The position numbers and the translations under genes are program-made. Below are positions 13,200 to 21,616 of a DNA stretch of 22,653 nt, one piece after another. This stretch comes from JAGXLC01 sp964472385 (GTDB taxonomy: Bacteria; Bacteroidota; Bacteroidia; Bacteroidales; UBA12077), in assembly GCA_964472385.1 (NCBI GenBank), contig CAYYLT010000014.1, forward strand, positions 1-22,653, written 5' to 3'. The notes beneath the pieces are model-generated. The model was not told where the DNA came from and made no database searches. It worked only from the letters and a program-made list of their open reading frames with translations. Position 1 is the stretch's first letter; each line of letters starts with the position of its first letter.

Positions 13200-13207
13200 C
13201 AAATTTA
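13200..13207 (-). promoter_or_regulatory. Candidate mutY -7 box (TAAATTTG)
   Basis: Read on the minus strand, TAAATTTG is a full match to TAnnTTTG and lies 38 bases before the mutY start. No matching TTTG was found at the -33 distance. Confidence 0.35.
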
Positions 13208-13242
13208 ACATAAATTGATTTCTTTAATAAAAAGAAATAATT

Positions 13243-13250
13243 TATATTTG
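13243..13250 (+). promoter_or_regulatory. Candidate HU -7 box (TATATTTG)
   Basis: TATATTTG is a full match to TAnnTTTG, 54 bases before the HU start. The nearest TTG upstream (13215-13217) is 25 bases away, longer than usual, so the -33 box is unclear. It is divergent from the mutY box, about 35 bases apart. Confidence 0.4.
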
Positions 13251-13304
13251 CATCCAACATTTCAGTAATTATTGTAAAATATTGGTAATTAAATTTTTTG
13301 AACA

Positions 13305-13592
13305 ATGACAAAAGCAGATATTGTAAACGAAATTTCAAAAACAACTGGTATTGAAAAGGTAACTGTTCAAAAAACAGTTGAAGCTTTCATGGAAACCGTT
13401 AAAGACTCCCTGGTTAGTAACCAAAACGTTTATCTGAGAGGTTTTGGAAGTTTTATCGTTAAAAAGCGAGCTCAAAAGAAAGCGAGGAACATTTCTAAAA
13501 ACACGACAATTGTTATTCCCGAACATTTTATTCCTTCCTTCAGACCATCTAAGAAATTTGCCAGTAAGGTAAAGGAAAATGTTAAAGCATGA
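13305..13592 (+). CDS. HU/IHF-family DNA-binding protein
   Basis: This is a histone-like protein that bends and packages DNA. The 95-residue product has the family plan: a helical dimerisation part (MTKADIVNEISKTTGIEKVTVQKTVEAFMETVKDSL), the GFGSFIVKKR turn, and the arm region that contacts the minor groove (ARNISKNTTIVIPEHFIPSFRPSKKF). The arm has IPEH where HU commonly has IPA. The length is normal. It is divergent from mutY and precedes the small COX24-like gene and rng. Confidence 0.95.
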   Translation: MTKADIVNEISKTTGIEKVTVQKTVEAFMETVKDSLVSNQNVYLRGFGSFIVKKRAQKKARNISKNTTIVIPEHFIPSFRPSKKFASKVKENVKA

Positions 13593-13633
13593 AGTCAAAG
13601 TAAACAAAACTCAACCAAATAATTCAAGTGCTT

Positions 13634-13726
13634 ATGCCCAGTGGTAATAAAAGGAAGAGACACAAGATGGCTACTCATAAGCGGAAAAAACGCTTAAGGA
13701 AGAACAGACATAAGAAGAAGAAATAA
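13634..13726 (+). CDS. 30-residue basic COX24/bS22-type small ribosomal protein
   Basis: This very short gene encodes 30 residues starting MPSGNKRKRHKMATHKRKK and ending in a run of lysines. More than half of the residues are Lys, Arg or His. It fits the family annotated as AURKAIP1/COX24 domain protein in Bacteroidota, related to mitochondrial mS38 and mycobacterial bS22, which bind small-subunit rRNA. It starts 41 bases after the HU stop and sits before rng, a place I recall it keeping in many Bacteroidota. The start is supported because the MPSG N-terminus is the family form. Its role in this organism is inferred. Confidence 0.85.
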   Translation: MPSGNKRKRHKMATHKRKKRLRKNRHKKKK

Positions 13727-13743
13727 TTATTGTAGGATGATTT

Positions 13744-13790
13744 AAGTTAAACCTGAAAGGGTATATGCCTCTTTTGGGTTTAACTTTTAT
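13744..13790 (+). terminator. Probable terminator or processing hairpin before rng
   Basis: AAGTTAAACC (13744-13753) pairs with GGTTTAACTT (13777-13786), with partial extra pairing inside, and is followed by TTATTTG. It could end the HU-bS22 transcript, or act as a hairpin upstream of rng. E. coli RNase E regulates its own mRNA through its leader, but no such control is shown here. Confidence 0.55.
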
Positions 13791-13814
13791 TTGTAGTAAT
13801 ATGGGAGACGTGTT

Positions 13815-15371
13815 GTGAGTTCAGAGTTAGTTATCGATTTTACTTCCAAGGAGATTGTAATAGCACTGCTCGAGAATAAACAGTTAGTTGAACTCAATAG
13901 AGAGAAACGTAATCCAAAATTTGCAGTTGGTGATATATATGTTGGGCGGGTAAAAAGAATTATACCCGGCTTAAATGCTGCATTTGTGGATGTTGGCTAT
14001 TCCCGGGATGCTTTTCTGCATTATCTGGATCTGGGCCCCCAGTTCAGATCCCTGGATAAATTTTTTAAGTCTTCATTTTCCAAAAAAAATAGGGCTCCAA
14101 CCCTGCAACGAATGAAGTTGGAGCCGGATATTAATAAAAATGGTAAGATTTCCGATGTACTTTCTTCGGGGCAACACATTATTGTTCAAATCGCCAAAGA
14201 GCCCATTTCCACCAAAGGTCCCAGATTGACTTCTGAAATATCCATTGCCGGGAGAAATCTGGTTTTAATGCCTTTTTCCGACAAGGTATCCATCTCACAA
14301 AAAATAGAATCGGCAGACGAACGAAAAAGGCTTAAGCGCCTGATCAATAGCATCAAGCCCAAAAACTATGGTGTGATCATCCGGACGGTCGCCGAAGGGA
14401 AAAAAGTAGCTTTGCTGGACCAGGAGCTCCGTTCACTGGTGAAAAAATGGGAAGCTGCCTTTGCCCAAATTAATCAGGCAACTTTCCCTAAGCTGATATT
14501 GAGTGAGTTGGATCGTACCTCCGCGCTTTTAAGGGATCTGCTCAATGTTTCTTTTTCCAATATATACGTTAATGAACCTTCTTTCTACCATGAGTTAAGG
14601 GAATATATTAATACCATCGCTCCGGAGAAAAAAGGCATTGTTAAACTCTATGAAGGCCCAAATCTTATCTTTGATCAATTTGGCATATCCAAGCAGATCA
14701 AAGCATTATTTGGACGCACGGTATCTTTTAGAAACGGAGCTTATTTGATTATTGAACATACCGAAGCCCTGCATGCCATTGACGTGAATAGCGGCAACCG
14801 TTCTAAGCTCGGTCAGGATCAGGAAACCAATGCACTCAAGGTTAATATGGCGGCTGCACCGGAAATTGCGCGTCAGCTTAGACTTAGAGATATGGGGGGT
14901 ATCATTGTGGTCGACTTCATTGATATGAATAACAATGAAAATAAGCAGAAGCTTTATGAAACCATGAAGGAGGAAATGAAGGCAGACAGAACCAAACACA
15001 ACATCCTTCCCCTTACCAAGTTTGGACTGATGCAGATCACCCGCCAAAGGGTTCGCCCCGAAATGAATATCCAAACGACCGAAAAATGTCCCACATGTCA
15101 GGGAAAAGGCGAAATACGCCCGGCCATCCTGCTGGTGGATGGAATAGAAAATTACCTCAAATTCCTCGTTCATGATCTTGGATATCGCCGCTTGATACTT
15201 AAAGCTCACCCATTCATCGCCGGTTACCTTAAAAGCGGATTCCCTTCGGTTAAATGGAAATGGCAAATCAAATATAAAATCCTGCTGAAGATTAAAGCTT
15301 CCGAAACTTATGATTTTCTTCATTATAACTTTTTTTCCAGCAAAAATGAAGAAATTTCTCAATCCGAATAA
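13815..15371 (+). CDS. rng: RNase E/G family ribonuclease
   Basis: RNase E/G enzymes cut AU-rich single-stranded RNA in mRNA turnover and rRNA maturation. The 518-residue product has an S1 domain (about 38-125: FAVGDIYVGRVKRIIPGLNAAFVDVG) interrupted by a basic insertion at about 75-115. The catalytic core has the metal-binding Asp323 in HAIDVNSGNRS and Asp367 in VVDFIDMN, and the zinc-link cysteines of CPTCQGKG (425 and 428). It ends soon after the core, without the RNase E scaffold tail, so it is RNase G-like. I chose the GTG at 13815 because it gives the family start (V/M)SSELVIDF; the ATG at 13801 is out of frame. Confidence 0.94.
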   Translation: MSSELVIDFTSKEIVIALLENKQLVELNREKRNPKFAVGDIYVGRVKRIIPGLNAAFVDVGYSRDAFLHYLDLGPQFRSLDKFFKSSFSKKNRAPTLQRMKLEPDINKNGKISDVLSSGQHIIVQIAKEPISTKGPRLTSEISIAGRNLVLMPFSDKVSISQKIESADERKRLKRLINSIKPKNYGVIIRTVAEGKKVALLDQELRSLVKKWEAAFAQINQATFPKLILSELDRTSALLRDLLNVSFSNIYVNEPSFYHELREYINTIAPEKKGIVKLYEGPNLIFDQFGISKQIKALFGRTVSFRNGAYLIIEHTEALHAIDVNSGNRSKLGQDQETNALKVNMAAAPEIARQLRLRDMGGIIVVDFIDMNNNENKQKLYETMKEEMKADRTKHNILPLTKFGLMQITRQRVRPEMNIQTTEKCPTCQGKGEIRPAILLVDGIENYLKFLVHDLGYRRLILKAHPFIAGYLKSGFPSVKWKWQIKYKILLKIKASETYDFLHYNFFSSKNEEISQSE

Positions 15372-15439
15372 GATCACTGATTTTCCGCATACTCAGGCGT
15401 GCTCAAATTGATGCATTTAACTTTAAACATATATCGATG

Positions 15440-15470
15440 TTTGTTGTTAAAAAGGTTCATGCTAGTTTTG
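15440..15470 (+). promoter_or_regulatory. Candidate dsbD promoter (TTTG-N19-TAGTTTTG)
   Basis: TTTG (15440-15443) and TAGTTTTG (15463-15470), separated by 19 bases, both match the Bacteroidota primary promoter consensus exactly. The transcript leader would be about 90 bases. A GTTAAAAAG/CTTTTTAAC dyad (15446-15454 with 15471-15479) overlaps it and could be an operator, or a weak terminator for rng. Confidence 0.55.
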
Positions 15471-15566
15471 CTTTTTAACTTTTATTTTTACATGGAAAAT
15501 GTATTTAACGCACAGCGCTGATTATAAGGAGTATAAAAATAAATTGTATATCTGAAACGCATTAAT

Positions 15567-17657
15567 ATGAAACATACCTTCTTTTTGATATGGCTATTTG
15601 CCCTTTCTTTGCATGGATTTGCCCAAATGGTTAATCCGGTTAACTGGGATTACACGGTTCAAAAAAGTGATGAAGGCAAAGCATACCTGGTTTTCCATGC
15701 AGATATTGATCCGGGTTGGCATTTATATTCCCAGCATTTCCCCTCTGGTGGTCCCATAAGGACTACCTTTAACTTTGATTCCACGAAAAATTATGACCTT
15801 GTGGGAGAGCCCAGTGAGCACCCCGAACCGGAGGAAGAATATGATGAGACCTTTGGTATCAACGTCAAGCATTTTAGCAAAAAGGCAACATTTAAGCAAC
15901 CGGTTAAGGTATTAACCGATCAAGCATTTCAAATATCCGGGAATATTGAATATCAGGTATGTCAGGAAGAAAAATGTGTATATTTTAATCCGGATTTTTC
16001 CTTTCAAATACCGGGTGGTCTGATGGCTTCCGTGGTAAAGGACAGTCAGAGCGATGAGAAGTTGATTGAAAAGCAAACGGATGACAGGGAACAATCAGAA
16101 GCTAAACCATCAGATAGCTCAAAACAAGCCGATGCAGATACTGCTGAGGTGCAGCGAGATGCCAGTTTATCCCCGGCTGAAAGTCAGGTTGGATCCAGAG
16201 ATATGTCAGATAACAGATCATTGTTGGGATTTTTTTTAATATCAATGGTCTTTGGTTTGGCTGGTATTCTTACTCCCTGTGTTTTTCCCATGATCCCTAT
16301 GACCGTCTCTTTCTTTATGCAGGGTACCAAAAGCCGGTTTAACGGTATCATTAAAGCACTGATCTTTGGCCTGTCTGTTATTGTTCTTTATTCCAGTGTC
16401 GGTATTATTGTATCCCTGACAAGTGCCGGTGCGGATTTTACTACTGTGCTGGGTACACATTGGATTCCCAATTTGATATTCTTTCTTTTGTTTCTCACTT
16501 TCGCTGCATCGTTTTTCGGGCTTTTTGAAATCGTTTTACCGTCTGGTTTGGCCAATAAAGCAGATAAACAGGTGGATAAAGGTGGCTTTGTTGCTTCCTT
16601 TTTTATGGCACTGACGCTGGTGATCGTTTCTTTTTCCTGTACTGGTCCGATTGTTGGAGCCTTGCTCGTGAAAGCCGTTGGTGGAAGTGTAATCGAACCT
16701 ACCGTAGGTATGTTTGGTTTTGCCCTTGGTTTTGGCCTGCCCTTTACCTTATTGGCTATATTCCCGGGATGGCTCAAAAATATGCCCAAATCAGGGGGCT
16801 GGATGAATTCCGTTAAAGTGGTGCTGGCATTCATTATTCTGGCTTTTGCTTTTAAGTTCCTGTCTAATATTGATCAGAACTATCACCTCAATATACTCAG
16901 CAGAGATCTTTATCTGGCTATCTGGATTACCATTTTTGCTCTTATGGGATTATACCTGTTGGGTAAAATAAAGCTTCCGCATGACAGCAATCTGAATCAT
17001 ATCTCTGTTTTCCGCCTTATTATTGCTATTGCTTCCCTTTCTTTTGCCATCTACCTTGTTCCAGGCCTATTTGGGGCGAACCTGAGTTCTATATCCGGCT
17101 TATTACCCCCTCCTTCAGCACAGAAATTTGATCTCACCGCTGTTTCCACATCACAACCTCCATCGGCATCGGCTGGAAATACCATGTGTGAAGATCCAAA
17201 ATACGCTGATTTTCTCCATTTACCCTATAATATCCAAGGGTATTTTGCCTATGAGCAAGGGATGAATTGTGCAAAAGAACTGAATAAGCCTGCTTTAGTC
17301 TACTTTACCGGCCATTCATGCAGCAATTGTAAAAAGATGCAGGCAAAAGTGTGGTCAGATCCTGAAGTACAACAAAAACTCAATCAGGATTATGTGCTTA
17401 TCGCCCTTTATATCGATGACCGTACAAAGCTTCCTGAATCAGAGTGGGCCAGATCTGAATATGATGGTAAAATTAAAAAATCAATAGGTAAGAAAAACCT
17501 GGCATTTGAAATCGATCGATTTGGCGTGAATACACAGCCCTATTACAGGGTTCTTAGTCCGGATGGTCAGGTAATCGGAGAATCATTTGGCTATACCACA
17601 AATACCCGAAAATTTGTTGACTGGCTCGACCGGGGTGTTGAATTGCACGAAAAATAA
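15567..17657 (+). CDS. dsbD: Thiol:disulfide interchange protein DsbD
   Basis: DsbD carries electrons from cytoplasmic thioredoxin across the inner membrane to periplasmic reductases. All three domains are present in 696 residues. After a signal peptide (about 1-19) comes the periplasmic alpha domain with Cys132 and Cys137 in YQVCQEEKCVYF. A polar, probably disordered linker spans about 157-215. The membrane domain (about 218-505) has Cys238 in GILTPCVFPMIP and Cys358 in SFSCTGPIVGA. The C-terminal thioredoxin-like domain has the CxxC of GHSCSNCKKM (585 and 588). All six redox cysteines are in place. It appears to be a single-gene unit with its own promoter. Confidence 0.95.
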   Translation: MKHTFFLIWLFALSLHGFAQMVNPVNWDYTVQKSDEGKAYLVFHADIDPGWHLYSQHFPSGGPIRTTFNFDSTKNYDLVGEPSEHPEPEEEYDETFGINVKHFSKKATFKQPVKVLTDQAFQISGNIEYQVCQEEKCVYFNPDFSFQIPGGLMASVVKDSQSDEKLIEKQTDDREQSEAKPSDSSKQADADTAEVQRDASLSPAESQVGSRDMSDNRSLLGFFLISMVFGLAGILTPCVFPMIPMTVSFFMQGTKSRFNGIIKALIFGLSVIVLYSSVGIIVSLTSAGADFTTVLGTHWIPNLIFFLLFLTFAASFFGLFEIVLPSGLANKADKQVDKGGFVASFFMALTLVIVSFSCTGPIVGALLVKAVGGSVIEPTVGMFGFALGFGLPFTLLAIFPGWLKNMPKSGGWMNSVKVVLAFIILAFAFKFLSNIDQNYHLNILSRDLYLAIWITIFALMGLYLLGKIKLPHDSNLNHISVFRLIIAIASLSFAIYLVPGLFGANLSSISGLLPPPSAQKFDLTAVSTSQPPSASAGNTMCEDPKYADFLHLPYNIQGYFAYEQGMNCAKELNKPALVYFTGHSCSNCKKMQAKVWSDPEVQQKLNQDYVLIALYIDDRTKLPESEWARSEYDGKIKKSIGKKNLAFEIDRFGVNTQPYYRVLSPDGQVIGESFGYTTNTRKFVDWLDRGVELHEK

Positions 17658-17722
17658 ACTATCCTTTATGGGCTTGAAACATTCATTCGGATTTTTGTAT
17701 GTTCATTTTCCATCTTCATGGG

Positions 17723-17753
17723 TTGCAGTTGTGGCTTAATTCTTATATATTAG
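17723..17753 (+). promoter_or_regulatory. Candidate promoter of the acylase gene
   Basis: TTG (17723-17725) is followed after 20 bases by TATATTAG (17746-17753), one mismatch from TAnnTTTG. The leader to the start codon would be about 15 bases. Confidence 0.35.
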
Positions 17754-17773
17754 CCAAAAACTCATAACACATC

Positions 17774-20185
17774 ATGCGTCGATCACGTCGAATACTAATA
17801 TTAGCCGGGGGTTTCCTTCTGGTCATAATGCTGGTAGGCACCTATTTCGTATGGAAAATCGGACATGAAGCGCTTCCTGATTATGAGCAAGATCTGACCC
17901 TCGAAAGCATTGAGCATAAAGTAGAGGTATATCGTGATCAACAAGCCGTGCCCCATATTTATGCGCAAACGGAAGCGGATCTTTATGCCACAGTGGGGTA
18001 TTTGATGGCACAGGACAGGCTGTGGCAGATGGATCTGCTGCGAAGGGTAACACAAGGAAGGTTATCCGAGATTTTTGGAAGAGATATGGTGGAAAACGAC
18101 TTGCTGATGCGCTCGCTTCGTATACCTGAAAAGTCACAAAAGGTTTTAGACCGCTCCGGGGAAAGGATAATATCAGCGCTGAAGGCCTTTACAACAGGTG
18201 TTAATGAATATCTTACCAGCCATAAAGATAAACTTCCCCCTGAATTTAAAATACTTGGGTATAAGCCCGAAATGTGGAAACCGCTCCATTCTGTTAACCT
18301 GATAGGATATATGTCATGGAATTTGACCCCTGTATGGGAATCCGAGATAATCCTCCAAAAGATTGCAGATAAAGTATCAAAGAAGCATCAAAAATTATTG
18401 ATTCCGGTTACGGAAGAGCAACAATCCACAGTCTTTCCGGATTTTGATTCTGATTCATCAGCTCTGGAGGCTCTGACCGGCTTGCTGAATTTATCGAGGG
18501 AGCTGGAATCCAAGGGACTGAAGGTATTTGCAGGAAGCAACAACTGGGCTGTATCTGGCAAAAAAAGCCAAACCGGAAGTCCTTTGCTGGCAAATGACAT
18601 GCACCTGGGGCTTTTTACACCGGGCATTTGGTATCAGATGCATCAGGTGGTCGAAGGGAAAGTGAATGTTTCCGGAGTAGTACTTCCCGGACAGCCTCTG
18701 GTTATTTCCGGGCACAATGATACCATCGCCTGGGGCCTGACCAATGTGATGCTGGATGATATTGATTTTTACAGAGAAAAAATTAACCCTGAAGATTCCA
18801 ATAAATACAGGTTTAATGATGCCTGGAAAGAGATGGAAGTGGAACAGGAGATCGTCCGGGTCAAAAATGAGGAGCCTGTCAAAAGAAATCTGCGTTATAC
18901 CCACAGAGGACCTGTCATAGCAAGATTTAAAGATCTTTCCGATGCCGTGATCTCGATGAAATGGGTCGGGAATCTTTACAGCAATGAACTGCGCACCATT
19001 TACCTGTTGAATTATGCTGCGAACTGGCAGGACTTTAAAGATGCGGTTCGTTCCTTTAAGGCCATCAGCCAAAATATAGCATATGCCGATATTCATGGCA
19101 ATATTGGTCTTTACTGTTGCGCAGGTATCCCGATACGAAGAGCTCCGGGGCATGTGATTTATCCGGGAGAAACAGATTACTACGACTGGAAAGGGTTGGT
19201 GCCTTTTGATGAACTGCCCTATACTTATAATCCTGAGTGCGGTTATGTTTCCTCCGCAAACAATAAAACCGTAAGCTCTGATTATCCCTATCATATAAGC
19301 CACTGGTTCGATCTGGCGCCGCGTATCAACCGCATCAATCAAATGCTTGAATCCCGGGATAAATTGTCTGTGCAGGATTTTATGGATATCCAGACGGATC
19401 ACAAATCTTTGCTGGTGGTTGGATTTATTCCGGATATATTGCACCATGCCGGGAAGATTGAAAATGCCTCCTTCCAGGTCAAACAGGCCATTGACATTTT
19501 GGATAACTGGCAGGGGAGTTATGATAAAACCAGCTCAGCAGCTGTTATTTTTGAGAATTTTTATGTGACATTTGTGAAAAACCTGATCCGGGATGAACTT
19601 GGTAAGGAGCTTTACCGCGAATATTTAGGCAGCAAGATACTGGTCAGGAACCTGATGAAGAATGTATGGAAAAACCGCGAAACGCCCTGGTGCGACGATG
19701 TAAATACTACCGGCCGAAAAGAAAACTTTGGCCATATTGTCAGGCGCAGTTTTATTGAAACCATCGATACGCTAACCAAGTCATTGGGTAATGATCCTAA
19801 AGCCTGGGAATGGGGTGATCTGCATACACTAACGCTGAAGCATCCTATTGGGGGTGAGGTTCCGGTTTTAGACCGGCTGTTTGATTTAAATCGTGGGCCC
19901 TATGAAACAGGAGGCAGCTTTCATACGGTTTGTGTTTATAGTTATCCGTTTACCGATCCGTTTAATGTCGACCATGGCGCTTCACACCGACATGTTTATT
20001 CCACCGCCGACTGGAATCAATCCCAAATAGTTATTCCAACAGGTGTATCCGGCATACCTGCAAGCCGGCATTATTGTGATCAGACAGATACCTATATCCA
20101 TTTGCAATACCACAAGGAAGATTTTTCAAAAGCTCATGTGATGATAAATGCCAGGTATCATATGACCATCTCAGGCAAAAAATGA
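17774..20185 (+). CDS. Penicillin acylase family (Ntn-hydrolase) protein
   Basis: These enzymes hydrolyse amide bonds such as those of beta-lactams or acyl-homoserine lactones after cutting themselves into two chains. The 803-residue precursor starts with basic residues and a hydrophobic segment (about 7-27), so it is exported or membrane-anchored. The alpha-chain motif GYLMAQDRLWQMDLLRR lies near 75-91. The self-cleavage site is Gly254-Ser255 in FAGSNNWAVSG, with Ser255 as the nucleophile, followed by LLANDMHLGL and the beta-chain motif GLTNVMLDDIDFY. Length and layout fit the family. The substrate cannot be told from sequence; quorum-signal or antibiotic degradation is possible but unproven. 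Confidence 0.93.
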   Translation: MRRSRRILILAGGFLLVIMLVGTYFVWKIGHEALPDYEQDLTLESIEHKVEVYRDQQAVPHIYAQTEADLYATVGYLMAQDRLWQMDLLRRVTQGRLSEIFGRDMVENDLLMRSLRIPEKSQKVLDRSGERIISALKAFTTGVNEYLTSHKDKLPPEFKILGYKPEMWKPLHSVNLIGYMSWNLTPVWESEIILQKIADKVSKKHQKLLIPVTEEQQSTVFPDFDSDSSALEALTGLLNLSRELESKGLKVFAGSNNWAVSGKKSQTGSPLLANDMHLGLFTPGIWYQMHQVVEGKVNVSGVVLPGQPLVISGHNDTIAWGLTNVMLDDIDFYREKINPEDSNKYRFNDAWKEMEVEQEIVRVKNEEPVKRNLRYTHRGPVIARFKDLSDAVISMKWVGNLYSNELRTIYLLNYAANWQDFKDAVRSFKAISQNIAYADIHGNIGLYCCAGIPIRRAPGHVIYPGETDYYDWKGLVPFDELPYTYNPECGYVSSANNKTVSSDYPYHISHWFDLAPRINRINQMLESRDKLSVQDFMDIQTDHKSLLVVGFIPDILHHAGKIENASFQVKQAIDILDNWQGSYDKTSSAAVIFENFYVTFVKNLIRDELGKELYREYLGSKILVRNLMKNVWKNRETPWCDDVNTTGRKENFGHIVRRSFIETIDTLTKSLGNDPKAWEWGDLHTLTLKHPIGGEVPVLDRLFDLNRGPYETGGSFHTVCVYSYPFTDPFNVDHGASHRHVYSTADWNQSQIVIPTGVSGIPASRHYCDQTDTYIHLQYHKEDFSKAHVMINARYHMTISGKK

Positions 20186-20281
20186 GTTTCCTTTTTTTTC
20201 ACAAGGTAAAATATGGAAAGGTATATTCGCCTTCCTGGTAAAGGTTTGTTGCTGTCTTCGGCAAAAATTATGAAACAGGGT

Positions 20282-21154
20282 TTAAGCGTTTTGCACCGGT
20301 ATTTTGCGGTCTACCTTTTTGATAAGGCCTTGAAGCACCTTTCCGGGACCAACCTCTGTGAATGACTCAGCACCGTCGGCAATCATATGCTTTATGGTTT
20401 GGGTCCATTTTACTGGTGATGTAAGTTGTTTGATCAGGTTTTCCTTTATGAAATCCGGTTTATCAGACGGAGATGCAGTGGCATTTTGATATATCTGGCA
20501 AACAGGTTTATTAAATGTCGTTTCGTGGATAGCCTTCTCCAGTTCCTTTTTCGCCGGCTCCATGAGTGGTGAGTGAAATGCACCTCCCACTTTTAGCTTA
20601 ACCGCCCTCTTAGCCCCTTTTTCCTGAAAGGCAGCCACTGCCTGATCTACACCTTTAATGGATCCTGAGATCACAACCTGTCCCGGGCTGTTATAATTGG
20701 CCGGTACGAGAATTTCGTCAATGTCCTGGCATACTTGCTCAACCGTTTCGTCATCCAGTCCCATGATCGCCGCCATGGTTGAGGGATTAGCTTCGCAGGC
20801 TTTTTGCATGGCCTCTGCCCGCTTGGAAACCAACCGCAAACCATCTTCAAAAGAAAGACAACCATTGGCTACCAGGGCGGAAAATTCTCCCAGCGAATGA
20901 CCTGCTACCATATCCGGTTGAAAGCTTTTTAAAGTCTTTGCCAGAATGACCGAATGCAAAAAGATGGCCGGCTGGGTAACCTTCGTTTGTTTGAGGTCTT
21001 CTTCCGGGCCTTCAAACATGAGCTCAGTGATCCTGAACTCCAACATTTCATTCGCCTGCTCAAAAAGTTCTTTCCCAATCTCATGGTTCTCATATAGCGC
21101 TTTCCCCATTCCGGGGTACTGGGCACCTTGACCTGGAAATACATATGCTTTCAT
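20282..21154 (-). CDS. fabD: Malonyl-CoA:ACP transacylase
   Basis: FabD loads malonyl groups from CoA onto ACP for fatty-acid synthesis. The start at 21154 gives 290 residues with the family N-terminus MKAYVFPGQGAQYPGMG. The active-site Ser87 lies in AGHSLGEFSALVA, Arg112 in KRAEAMQ, and the catalytic His194 in GGAFHSPLM. A second in-frame ATG at 21163 (MSDMKAY) is an alternative start. The frame stays open upstream into the mobile element, which is not coding. It converges with the acylase gene across 96 bases without a strong terminator. The element at 21209 separates it from yaaA upstream. Confidence 0.96.
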   Translation of the reverse strand: MKAYVFPGQGAQYPGMGKALYENHEIGKELFEQANEMLEFRITELMFEGPEEDLKQTKVTQPAIFLHSVILAKTLKSFQPDMVAGHSLGEFSALVANGCLSFEDGLRLVSKRAEAMQKACEANPSTMAAIMGLDDETVEQVCQDIDEILVPANYNSPGQVVISGSIKGVDQAVAAFQEKGAKRAVKLKVGGAFHSPLMEPAKKELEKAIHETTFNKPVCQIYQNATASPSDKPDFIKENLIKQLTSPVKWTQTIKHMIADGAESFTEVGPGKVLQGLIKKVDRKIPVQNA

Positions 21155-21208
21155 ATCACTCATTTTTGATATTTCGTCAGCCTGATCCCGGCCTTTTTTA
21201 CAATACAT

Positions 21209-21445
21209 AGGGTTTGCTGAAAAGTACGAAAAAACCTTAAAATCAACAGGATATATATGTATATTGTTTCCAAAATGCAAGGTTTTTCGTAAATATCCGT
21301 AAAAATCCTTGCATTTTTTACGGATATTTTTTTTGTTAGCCTTTAGCACATCATTTACTTCGTTGGCTTCAGCTCGCAGTATTCATATACAGCTTCGCTT
21401 TGCCGCCTCGTAGCTGATGCACTAAAGACTTTTTCAGCAAACCCT
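21209..21445 (+). mobile_element. Full-length MITE-like element, copy B (237 bp)
   Basis: The ends are AGGGTTTGCTGAAAAG (21209-21224) and its inverted copy ending at 21445, with one extra T. ACAT occurs on both sides (21205-21208 and 21446-21449), consistent with a 4-bp target duplication. The right 111 bases (21335-21445) match copy A closely. The left half can form two competing hairpins: 21272-21287 with 21301-21317, or a perfect 15-bp stem of 21291-21305 with 21315-21329. It encodes no plausible protein. It lies 54 bases upstream of fabD and downstream of yaaA. Confidence 0.87.
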
Positions 21446-21616
21446 ACATAGCCTGAAACACCGCCGCACATTTTGATCAATTGGCCCGGCCCTGTTGATG
21501 CCTGTTTCCCGGAATTGGCCAGCGAGCTGTTATGCGGACGAAAATAATGAAATTTATGATAATTCCAATGTATCCGCTACCTTGTTGTCTTTCAGTTGAA
21601 ATAAAATACATGGAGT

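Noticed and set aside
13162..13344. Upstream extension of mutY by 61 codons
   Set aside because: It is AT-rich, overlaps the divergent HU start and promoter, and precedes the normal family N-terminus.
20186..20281. Terminator between the acylase and fabD
   Set aside because: The GGAAAGG/CCTTCC pairing (20215-20235) is short with a bulge, and the T-run at 20192 has no stem in front of it.
21155..21349. Upstream extension of fabD into the mobile element
   Set aside because: The extra residues are translated element sequence; FabD begins at MKAYVFPGQG.
21450..21616. RNA gene or decayed gene between element copy B and yaaA
   Set aside because: I found no cloverleaf, no plausible reading frame and no recognisable motif.
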